Assembly (NCBI GenBank): GCA_031551865.1
Contig: JAVBMY010000005.1
Span: 62,001-126,000, forward strand
Direction of reading: 5' to 3'
DNA length: 64,000 nucleotides
Source of the DNA: Rikenella sp031551865
GTDB taxonomy: Bacteria; Bacteroidota; Bacteroidia; Bacteroidales; Rikenellaceae
Shown piece after piece: positions 16,101 through 23,551 of this stretch. Numbering within the stretch: position 1 is the stretch's first letter; each line of letters begins with the position of its first letter. The position numbers and the translations under genes were made by a program. The notes beneath the pieces were generated by a model that was not told the DNA's origin, searched no databases, and was given only the letters and a program-made list of their open reading frames with translations.

Positions 16101-16530
16101 CCCAAGCGGACAAATCAGATTTTTCACTGGTTTGTCCGTTTTTATTTTGTCTTTTCTGAGCTGATTTTGAGTCAGTTATAGTGAAAACCCGGTGGAGTTC
16201 AAGAGGGTCAATATCACCAATTTCTTTCCTGTACAGAAATCCCTCAGGAAAGACCATATTTTGCACTCTTCTTTTATCTCCTAAATCTGCCAACTCCCAT
16301 AGATTAAAGACATTGGAGCGCATCCCAAGTCCAAAGTTGATGAAATTTTCGAGGTTCAATATCTCATTATCCACCCTCCTCAATTCCCCCTCCATTTCAT
16401 CTTTTTCTTTGTTCAATTTTACCAGAACTTTTTCAATAACTTTCCTGACGTCAGGAAAATGATCGACATAGGAAAGGGCGCTGAAAGAGAGATAGATGAC
16501 ATCCTGCTGACTCGTTACGCCTTTCGAAGA
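16066..16530 (-). pseudogene. 3' remnant of a large serine recombinase
   Basis: On the minus strand a frame runs without a start from a stop at 16531-16533 to a stop at 16066, inside tRNA-Asn. Its residues (coiled-coil KVIEKVLVKLNKEKDEMEG, then INFGLGMRSNVFNLWELA and MVFPEGFLYRKEIG) resemble the C-terminal coiled-coil and tail of Bacteroidetes large serine recombinases. The N-terminal resolvase domain with the catalytic serine is absent. The last ~15 residues are only the complement of the tRNA and its terminator. The family call rests on pattern memory rather than a search. Confidence 0.5.
16107..16143 (+). terminator. Terminator of tRNA-Asn
   Basis: CGGACAAA pairs with TTTGTCCG across a 16-base loop and is followed by TTTTTATTTTG, starting 7 bases after the tRNA. 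Confidence 0.75.
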
Positions 16531-16609
16531 TCACCCAAAATAAAAGAGGCAGACCCTACGGCCCACCCCTTTCTTTACAGCTCTCATGCGGATTTATTTT
16601 CCACGCTCC

Positions 16610-18178
16610 TTAGTACCTTTCGAACCTGTCGTCGTACAGCATGAACGGGCGATTCCGGAAATTACTGTTTGCCTTGGGATTCCAAAGCCTATAAAACGTT
16701 CCTGAGGGAACGCCGGGAATTGTAAATACCGGTTGTCCGCCAGTACCCCGGCTTTGGGCCACAGGAGCCGGATGTTCAACCCATCCGCCGGACGACCAAT
16801 ACAACAGCACGTAATCCCGGGGATTGAACTCAGCCACATCTTGGGGCCGCACCAACATGGTCTGCTGCGAAGGCGTAGCCTCATACGTCAGGTCCATATC
16901 CACAGGGTGGTTTCGGTCGGGTAATATATATGAGATATTTCCCCGCGCATCCAGGCATACCGGATCCGAGACCGACTTCCAACTACCATCGCCATACATC
17001 CAAACAGGATAATAGATCACCCCGCGGCCCAGGCCCTTAAAATCATACAGGATTACCGTATCCCCGACGGCACCTGCAACCTTACGCGATCCCGAGGCAG
17101 ATACCGCAGGCCGCCAGCTGTCGCTGCCATACACGGCCATAGCCAGAAAACCGGGGCCACTGGTATCGGTACTCCATAAATCGATCGCAAGGGTCACATC
17201 CGACACCGCCACATACTGAGCCGTGACATCTTCATACCGCGGATCGCCGGCCACAGAATCGCAGGTCGCCCCTAAAGAGTAGCGCATCCGGTAAACCCGC
17301 ACAGGTGAAGCCCCGAGCGGATTTCCCGTATGGACCAGCACCGGGTTCCCGTTTTCGTCGAAATACATAGTTTCGGTGTGTCCGGCGTACGATGAACCCC
17401 AAACAGGAATGACATCTTTCGCAGCGGCAATTCCCATCGAGCGTAAAGCCAATACAAAAATATCCGCAATATTCCCGCACTCGCCGAGACCGTGCCCGTA
17501 GGCTTCTACGGGAGTCATCGCAGGTTTGGGCATCAGGGCATCGTAACTGAATACCAACCAACTGTTCACATCTCTGATGATCAGCGCCGCCACATTCCGG
17601 ACGGTCCTGGGGGCCGACATCGTGTCGATCATCGGCCGGTAGCGCTCAATGAAAAACGTGCGCCAATCCGACAAATCCTCTGTATCTACACGGTGCGGAA
17701 GGATATATTCCCGGAAGAGCTCCTCGGAATACCCGCGCGACCACTCGTAGCTCCGCCACGCATCGAAAGCCTGGTCGATGTTCCGGATCAGGTAGTCCGA
17801 TGAGATGGCTTCGACATCCGAAACCAAACGCGGACGAATCCGGGCACCGAGCGAGTCGAGAACCTCCCGGTAGTTCTTTGCGGTTATATGGCGTTGGTAA
17901 AGCGAAAATTCGAGTATTTCGTTTTTTGGGGAAATCAAGTCGAACGACCGCGTTTCGAAACCGGGCATGTTGGCGATCAGAAACCGGGCTGCATCGGCCT
18001 TCTGACGATCATCTTTCGCAGCATAGTGCTCGACGGCTTTCTCAAGTTCGGCCCGGTTACTTCCGGCCTGCTTCAAAGCATCACTGTATGCGGTATCGCC
18101 CTGTGACGAGATACTGCAAGCCGGCAGGAATACCCCAAAACCCATAATCGCCACACCCATGGCACATATCCTTTTCAT
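16610..18178 (-). CDS. Transglutaminase-like lipoprotein
   Basis: A 522-residue lipoprotein with a lipobox at Cys21 (LPAC). A transglutaminase/protease-like core lies at about 205-275: the active-site Cys is in GHGLGECGNIADIF and the His in WGSSYAGHTETMYF, with an Asp soon after in FDENG. Members act as peptidases, crosslinkers or inactive binders; this one keeps Cys and His. The C-terminal half (~330-500) looks like beta-sandwich modules. It stands alone between a recombinase remnant and the fimbrial island. Function is otherwise unknown. Confidence 0.75.
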   Translation of the reverse strand: MKRICAMGVAIMGFGVFLPACSISSQGDTAYSDALKQAGSNRAELEKAVEHYAAKDDRQKADAARFLIANMPGFETRSFDLISPKNEILEFSLYQRHITAKNYREVLDSLGARIRPRLVSDVEAISSDYLIRNIDQAFDAWRSYEWSRGYSEELFREYILPHRVDTEDLSDWRTFFIERYRPMIDTMSAPRTVRNVAALIIRDVNSWLVFSYDALMPKPAMTPVEAYGHGLGECGNIADIFVLALRSMGIAAAKDVIPVWGSSYAGHTETMYFDENGNPVLVHTGNPLGASPVRVYRMRYSLGATCDSVAGDPRYEDVTAQYVAVSDVTLAIDLWSTDTSGPGFLAMAVYGSDSWRPAVSASGSRKVAGAVGDTVILYDFKGLGRGVIYYPVWMYGDGSWKSVSDPVCLDARGNISYILPDRNHPVDMDLTYEATPSQQTMLVRPQDVAEFNPRDYVLLYWSSGGWVEHPAPVAQSRGTGGQPVFTIPGVPSGTFYRLWNPKANSNFRNRPFMLYDDRFERY

Positions 18179-18247
18179 ATATCAGCAGATTGAGATTACT
18201 ACCCGTTAAATATAGCCATTTTCCTGCACTTCAGTAAAAAACAAAAA

Positions 18248-18281
18248 CAGCATCAGGAATGTGTTTACATTCCTGATGCTG
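18248..18281 (-). terminator. Terminator closing the first fimbrial operon
   Basis: A perfect 15-bp stem (CAGCATCAGGAATGT/ACATTCCTGATGCTG) with loop GTTT; on the minus strand it is followed by TTTTTGTTTTTT. It lies 140 bases after the last fimbrial gene. A second GC-rich hairpin (GGAGCC...GGCTCC, around 18317-18349) lies between. Confidence 0.85.
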
Positions 18282-18420
18282 GATAAATCTGGAGAGCAGT
18301 CTGAAAGGGTAAAGGAGCCACCGTAGCGGTTGGCCGCGGAGGCTCCCGCATGCTAACACACGCGACCCGCACCTAATAAAAACAACCTATGAAAAACCCT
18401 GAAAATTTCAACAACTGTCT

Positions 18421-20028
18421 TTAGCGGTTAAACACCCAACGGCCTATTTCCTGATCGCTGCCGTTCATCCGGCTATACTTCACATAGCCAAGAACTGCCG
18501 CGCTCTTATGCACATAAATATAAGCCGCGGTATTCATCCTGCTCTCCAAAAACGTATAACACCAGCCGGGAGCCAGTCCCCCGGGATAAGTGCCCGAAGG
18601 CGAAGCTGCCGTATTGAGCCAGATATATGCCCCCACGGCCTCGGCCTGCCAGGGGCGGTTGGCCGTCGTCATCAACTGCAGGCCCATATGATCCGGCCCT
18701 ATGTCAGTCAATCCCGAAGTAAACGGCAATACATTCGCATTGATCACCAGCCTGAGCGATCCGTCCGTGACCGTGATCGCCCCCGAGCCCGTACTCCCGT
18801 TAGCTTGAGCGGTGAGCTGGCTGATCCCGTTAACAGGAGCGCTCAGCTGAACGTTCGTAAGCCCCGGACAGGTCGACGACACCGAGAGTCCCGCGGTGCG
18901 CGTGGCGAACACGGTGGCCAGCGGGAGGCTGTTGGCTGTGCTGCCGCTCCGGACGACAATCGTGGAATTGGATATGCCCAATTCGCCCCCACCGTCGGCC
19001 ACCAGGATGTGGATGTCATCGTTGGCATCGACGATCGACACCTTGAGCGCATTCGAGGGGGTATTGGCCGCTGCCGCTGCCGGGGTCGGAAAACCCGGGC
19101 CCAAGGCCTTTACGACCGTCACGATGTAACGATGGTTGCGGACAATATCGACCGGCACCCCATTCCCATCGACCAGGGCCACGCGGTAATAGCCGGACTG
19201 GCCGGCATAAGTGGCCTTGACAATCAGCGACAGATAGTCCGATGTGGTATTGGTACGCTCGTAGAGGTACAGTGCCGGATCGGCCGGCACGGCCCAATAT
19301 CCGCTTCCGTAAGTATAATAATCGATGTCGGGGCCCGCCGGATTTGGCGTAGCGGGAACCACCGACGACACAGTATAATCCGCGGGAGCCAGTTTACCTA
19401 CTCCTCTACCTTTATGGACACTGAAGGCCTCCAACGAAAAATCGGCCAGCCCGTTCGAAGCATCGGCCGCAGCCACCTGCACCTTGACACAGGCCGAGCT
19501 GCGCAACAGTTTGACCCCGTTAACCGTGGTCGAGGCCGATACCGAAGGCACAGTCACCCGGCCCCACATCACCAGGGGAGCGGCCTGCCCCATCGACAAG
19601 GATACGTTCACCGGCAAAGTCTGGAGCGCGGGGATGGCCGTGCTTTGCAACATACCAGGCGTCAGTACCGAGAAATTGAGGCGGTCGGCATTCGAAGCGT
19701 CGCGTCCGTTGGCCACGAAATGGACCGTACGAGGCTGGTTGCTGATGTCGAGGCGGGCATTGAACGTTTTGACGTTGCCCGACCCCGCGATGTTGTAGGC
19801 TTCGGTGCGTTCGAGAAACCTCTGGTTTTCGTCGAACACCAGCAAGTCGATGTTCTCGATGTCGGTATCCAGCACCGCCTTCGTACCGGCAACGGGCGTC
19901 TGTTCGGGCAGCACCACCGAGAAGGTGAGCACTCCGTCGCCCGCAGGTCCGGGGACTATCTCCTGTTTTTTGCACGCCACGAAGGCGAGTAATGTCACCG
20001 GTAGTAAGTATAGTAGTTTAAACTTCAT
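18421..20028 (-). CDS. Fimbrillin-like lipoprotein (minor subunit candidate)
   Basis: A 535-residue lipoprotein with lipobox Cys19 (LLAFVAC). After a short linker, the segment ENIDLLVFDENQRFLERTEA is the typical first strand pair of Bacteroidetes fimbrillin/Mfa-type domains, followed by an RTVHFVANG strand. The middle has a YYRVALVDGNGVPVDIVRNHRYIVTV segment, as in the second fimbrillin domain. The C-terminal ~190 residues are an extra domain not seen in the major subunit. Last gene of the minus-strand operon; probably an accessory or tip-associated component. The exact fimbrillin subfamily is not certain. Confidence 0.7.
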   Translation of the reverse strand: MKFKLLYLLPVTLLAFVACKKQEIVPGPAGDGVLTFSVVLPEQTPVAGTKAVLDTDIENIDLLVFDENQRFLERTEAYNIAGSGNVKTFNARLDISNQPRTVHFVANGRDASNADRLNFSVLTPGMLQSTAIPALQTLPVNVSLSMGQAAPLVMWGRVTVPSVSASTTVNGVKLLRSSACVKVQVAAADASNGLADFSLEAFSVHKGRGVGKLAPADYTVSSVVPATPNPAGPDIDYYTYGSGYWAVPADPALYLYERTNTTSDYLSLIVKATYAGQSGYYRVALVDGNGVPVDIVRNHRYIVTVVKALGPGFPTPAAAAANTPSNALKVSIVDANDDIHILVADGGGELGISNSTIVVRSGSTANSLPLATVFATRTAGLSVSSTCPGLTNVQLSAPVNGISQLTAQANGSTGSGAITVTDGSLRLVINANVLPFTSGLTDIGPDHMGLQLMTTANRPWQAEAVGAYIWLNTAASPSGTYPGGLAPGWCYTFLESRMNTAAYIYVHKSAAVLGYVKYSRMNGSDQEIGRWVFNR

Positions 20029-20096
20029 CGTATTGACTTAAAAGTTGTTCATGCCCAACGCGCTCCCATCTTTGCACAGGCACAGCGTTTTTATCC

Positions 20097-20122
20097 GGGA
20101 GGCCGCGTGACTGCGGCCTCCC
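20097..20122 (-). other. Intercistronic hairpin
   Basis: A 10-bp GC stem (GGGAGGCCGC/GCGGCCTCCC) with a 6-base loop between the BACON-like lipoprotein gene and the last fimbrillin gene. No U-run follows, so a role in mRNA processing or stability is more likely than full termination. Confidence 0.45.
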
Positions 20123-20130
20123 CGCACTTA

Positions 20131-22647
20131 TCAATAACTGTTCAGGCGCTGTTTGTTGGCTTTTATGGCTTCCTGTACAGCTTTTGCGATCCTGTCTTTT
20201 TCTGCCCTGTAAGCAACGTCATCGTAATCACCGGCACTTCGGGTCAACGGGGCAATCATGGGCATCACCCGGTCGAATTGTATTCCCGATATCGGGGCAA
20301 TCCATTGTATGCGGGCCGTATGTTTGATGCGGTCGTAAGTAATGTCGCACACTTTGGCAAACGAATTCGTACCTCCTGCCGGATCGACAAACCCGGAACT
20401 TGTAGCATTTGTAGCGCTATTGAGATACCTGGTACTTCCTTCTTCGTAGAGCAGCTCGCCTCCGATATTGTTGAAGTTCGTACCCGATTGTACCATCGTA
20501 CCTCCGAGGTAGGCGCTGATCGTCAGTTTCACAGGATCCCCCATTCGGCTGGATGTCCACCAGGTAGCCCAGGCTTCCATTTTTATATACCTCGGCAGTG
20601 TGGCGTCATTGTCTATGACCGGTGCGTTGAAGAACACGGTCTCGCCCTGGCCGCCCGTAGCGTCACCGCCCCACTGGAGCAGTGTCTGGCTGTTGTGAAC
20701 CACGGTATTGTAGCCCATGCCATAGCCTACGGGTTTACTGTCGAACGATGTTCCGTTGCCGAAGAAGCGGACTCCTATGTCCACGTCATTGTTTTGCCAG
20801 GTGAACTTCAGCACGAAGTAATTGAACGCGGGGATCAGGACAATGAAGTCCTGAACGACTTTCACCGTGATCTGATACGTGGGGTCGTCGGCATGGGCCA
20901 CCACGAGGTTGCCCTCGCGGCCGTCGTCGTTCGGGTCGCGTTCGGCCACTATTTTGATACGACCGTCGGCTTCTACCGTGGCGCTGGTCACCCACTCGGG
21001 TTTCGACACCACGGTATATTTCTCGGTTCCGCCCATCGCAAAGATATTGTCGGAATAAACCGTCGTATCCTGGCCGATGCGCGGATTGCCCACGAAGATG
21101 TCCTCACCGTGCAGGTAGAGGTTCTGAACCGCCAGATTCACGACCTCAAGCGTCTGCGTATTCTTGATCCGCACGGTCTGGTTGCCGTACATGCTGTAAT
21201 CGCCGTTGTCGATCGCGTTGAACTTACGCGTGAAGTCGAGGTTGATCGTACCGGCGTTGCCCGAACTGACCGAAGGTGTGGCGTTGGCGACCGGCGTATC
21301 GAGCATCACCCAGTTGTTGGCGCTGCTCACCGCTACTGTGCGCGTCGTGTTGCCCGTGGTGGGCGACAGCCAGATCGAGGCCGGGGTGACGAATAGCGTT
21401 CCGGTTTCGGGGCGCTGGTTCACTCCGATCCGCTTGGTCAGGTTGTTGGCCTTGATGTCGATATACGACGAGCGGGGAGTACCATCGATGTAGGTGTCGA
21501 TATTGGCCACCACTTCGAGGTGTTGCTCGTCGAGACGGTTGAGGGTGATCCACGAAGCGTTGCTGGTCACTACCTGCTGCGCCGCCGGGACACTGCTTTT
21601 CACCAGTATCGTGTCGCGGTAAGAGAGCGAAAGGTTGGTCTTGCTCACCTGCAACGAGGTCTGCGAAATATCGGACGGGTGATCGGAATCGACCCAGTCG
21701 AGGATCGTGGTTTCGACCTGCAACGAGCCTTTCACGAACAAGTTGACCACCATGATTTTGTTGGCCTGGGGCACCAGCGGGATCGTCACGTCGTTCTTCA
21801 CGTAATTGGCCCCGGCGGCCGAAAGGAAATCGACCGAGAGGGTTAATTTATTGGTCGTCGTATCGGTCGGGCTGTCCAGCAGGAAATCGCTGCCTTTGTG
21901 GGCCGGAACGATGAATACCGCCGTGTCGCTCTTTTGCAGGGCGCCGATGTCCGAAAAATGGAGGATGCCCTTCATCTTGGCCGAACTCACCTCTGGGGCT
22001 GTTTTGCTGGGATATAACCCGCCGCTCCAGTTGAGCGAAGTGGGGACATTGCCGAGGTAGACCATATGGTCGCCCGTGGTTTTGAAGCCTTTGGCCTCTT
22101 TGACCACCACCTTGATCATCGCCACGTTGCGCGCGAACGAAGTCGAAGCGTTATGAGTCTGGTTGGCCAGGATCGCCTGACCGTCGACGCGGGCGGTAAG
22201 AAGTTCCGGGGAGCTGGGAAGGAAACCACCCTGAGTTGTTGTTTCCCACATTTTTTGCTGGTCACGGTCTACTCCGACCGTAGGATGCAGAATCCGGCTA
22301 ATCGCATCCGGGTCGGTAGAGGTAACCAGCCCTATGTCCCAAGTCCCCACCGGAACTGCCATGGATAGAAAATCCGTACCTCGTGTAATATTCATCACTT
22401 TGTGGTAGAACTGGCCCTGATTGGCACCAGTACCCTGGAATACGTACACTTGTGAATTATTTACGGCCGAAGCGGGCAGCGCCATATCGAACCGTAATGA
22501 ATTGCCGTCGGGCGGTGTGGTCGCTCCGGAATCGTTGCGGCTGCACGAAAGCAGAAACGCAACCGGAAACACGAGCGCAACGGCCCCTGCCCAGACTTTT
22601 TTATGGTTAAGAAGACTCATTTCCCTGAGTTTAATTTTGAGTTTCAT
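20131..22647 (-). CDS. Large lipoprotein with BACON-like repeats in the fimbrial operon
   Basis: From the ATG at 22647 the protein has 838 residues, with a signal peptide and lipobox near FLLSC. Residues ~30-330 form an N-terminal region of the surface-lipoprotein type. Three BACON-like beta-sandwich repeats follow (SKTNLSLSYRDTILV..., TPASIWLSPTTGNTTRTV..., and one with SKPEWVTSATVEADGRI). The C-terminal ~230 residues are Trp- and Gly-rich, lectin-like in appearance, but unidentified. BACON domains are linked to mucin or glycan adhesion, so an adhesin role is inferred. Translation may start at ATG 22647, which belongs to repeat module 3, or at ATG 22620. Confidence 0.7.
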   Translation of the reverse strand: MKLKIKLREMSLLNHKKVWAGAVALVFPVAFLLSCSRNDSGATTPPDGNSLRFDMALPASAVNNSQVYVFQGTGANQGQFYHKVMNITRGTDFLSMAVPVGTWDIGLVTSTDPDAISRILHPTVGVDRDQQKMWETTTQGGFLPSSPELLTARVDGQAILANQTHNASTSFARNVAMIKVVVKEAKGFKTTGDHMVYLGNVPTSLNWSGGLYPSKTAPEVSSAKMKGILHFSDIGALQKSDTAVFIVPAHKGSDFLLDSPTDTTTNKLTLSVDFLSAAGANYVKNDVTIPLVPQANKIMVVNLFVKGSLQVETTILDWVDSDHPSDISQTSLQVSKTNLSLSYRDTILVKSSVPAAQQVVTSNASWITLNRLDEQHLEVVANIDTYIDGTPRSSYIDIKANNLTKRIGVNQRPETGTLFVTPASIWLSPTTGNTTRTVAVSSANNWVMLDTPVANATPSVSSGNAGTINLDFTRKFNAIDNGDYSMYGNQTVRIKNTQTLEVVNLAVQNLYLHGEDIFVGNPRIGQDTTVYSDNIFAMGGTEKYTVVSKPEWVTSATVEADGRIKIVAERDPNDDGREGNLVVAHADDPTYQITVKVVQDFIVLIPAFNYFVLKFTWQNNDVDIGVRFFGNGTSFDSKPVGYGMGYNTVVHNSQTLLQWGGDATGGQGETVFFNAPVIDNDATLPRYIKMEAWATWWTSSRMGDPVKLTISAYLGGTMVQSGTNFNNIGGELLYEEGSTRYLNSATNATSSGFVDPAGGTNSFAKVCDITYDRIKHTARIQWIAPISGIQFDRVMPMIAPLTRSAGDYDDVAYRAEKDRIAKAVQEAIKANKQRLNSY

Positions 22648-22854
22648 CCTTCGTTTTCGGTCTCGGCGTCGTCCATCTGCGATGGCCGTGCCCCCGATTA
22701 TCGAAACGTTGAATTGCATTCGTCGTTTCTCACGTTCGGCATCGTCCATCTGCGATGGCCGTGCCCTCGATTATCGAAACGTTGAATTGCATTCGTCGTT
22801 TCTCACGCTCGGCATCGTCCATCTGCGATAGCCGTGCCCTCGCTTATCAAAACG
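22636..22854 (-). repeat. Three tandem 73-nt leader modules upstream of the BACON-like gene
   Basis: The whole gap between the barrel gene (stop at 22857) and the next gene is three head-to-tail 73-nt units: 22854-22782, 22781-22709 and 22708-22636. Each starts CGTTTYGATAA, has a hairpin in which GGC pairs with GCC outside and CYATC with GATGG inside, and ends in GARAAACGACGAATGCAATTC or a variant with a start codon. The inner stem of unit 1 keeps pairing through a U-G wobble. The same module, with different but still complementary inner stems, recurs at 35855-36000. Confidence 0.85.
22730..22792 (-). CDS. Candidate 20-codon leader peptide inside the repeat modules
   Basis: The start codon of module 1 opens a 20-codon frame (MQFNVSII...) that ends at a TGA in module 2, 11 bases before that module's own ATG. 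Because the unit is 73 bases, successive start codons fall in different frames, so the frame of module 1 cannot continue into the main gene. A translation-coupled leader peptide is possible; it may also be chance. Confidence 0.35.
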   Translation of the reverse strand: MQFNVSIIEGTAIADGRCRT

Positions 22855-22856
22855 CT

Positions 22857-23483
22857 CTAAAAATCGAATCCCACACTGATTCCGACACGGAAATTCTGCG
22901 TGGATTTCACGTTAAGCAAATTCCATTCGCTGTTGCTCCATTGCCACGAGCCCGAAAGGTCGAACCAGAGGCGCTGGCACGCATAGTAGCGCAGGCCGAC
23001 AGCGGGAGTCACTACGGCGGCCCACTCTTCTTTGCCCGAGGCGGGTATCTGGTCGCCTTCGATACGGTACCTGGCGTATTGCATTCCGCCGGCCAGCGAC
23101 ACGTAGGGCTGCCACTGCGAGGTTCCCGCGCCGAGCGGTTGATAGCGCAGCACGGCCTGCACAGGCGTCAGAGACAACGTACGGTCGGTATATCCGTCGG
23201 TCAGGTCGCCGTCGTAGCGGTCGCGAGTAACGGCCTGCTCGTCGAAGCTGGCATACCCCACCGACAACCCGGCCGAGAGCACCGGAATGAACCGGTATTC
23301 CCACGCCACCGCAGGCGAGACCCAACTGGTTTTGTTGGCAAAGCTGTTGCTGCCCGAAGGCACGGCCACGCCCCATCCCATCGACACGGAGTTGGCCCTG
23401 CGGCCGCCGGCGTGGGCGACACATCCGGCCACCAACACCAGCGAAAGAGCGGTCAGGCAGATATGGCGAATTGTAGGGTACAT
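22857..23483 (-). CDS. Outer-membrane beta-barrel protein of the fimbrial operon
   Basis: A 208-residue protein with a signal peptide (LTALSLVLVAGC-VAHAGG) and about eight amphipathic strands ending in the aromatic terminus VGISVGFDF. The strand pattern (SVSMGWGVAVPSG, PAVAWEYRF, GLSVGYASF) fits a small barrel similar in size to the DUF3575 family. The Cys may make it a lipoprotein, but the following residues suit SPase I as well. Start is the ATG at 23483; an in-frame TTG further up is ignored. Its stop codon is directly followed by the 73-nt modules. Confidence 0.7.
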   Translation of the reverse strand: MYPTIRHICLTALSLVLVAGCVAHAGGRRANSVSMGWGVAVPSGSNSFANKTSWVSPAVAWEYRFIPVLSAGLSVGYASFDEQAVTRDRYDGDLTDGYTDRTLSLTPVQAVLRYQPLGAGTSQWQPYVSLAGGMQYARYRIEGDQIPASGKEEWAAVVTPAVGLRYYACQRLWFDLSGSWQWSNSEWNLLNVKSTQNFRVGISVGFDF

Positions 23484-23551
23484 GCGGTTTGCTTTATCAG
23501 TGGCCCGGCCGGATGCATCGGTTGGCAACCTTCTGACCGGCCGGGTTTTAT

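Noticed and set aside
22636..22854. CRISPR array
   Set aside because: The repeated units abut directly with no spacers, and the unit (73 nt) and position inside an operon do not fit.
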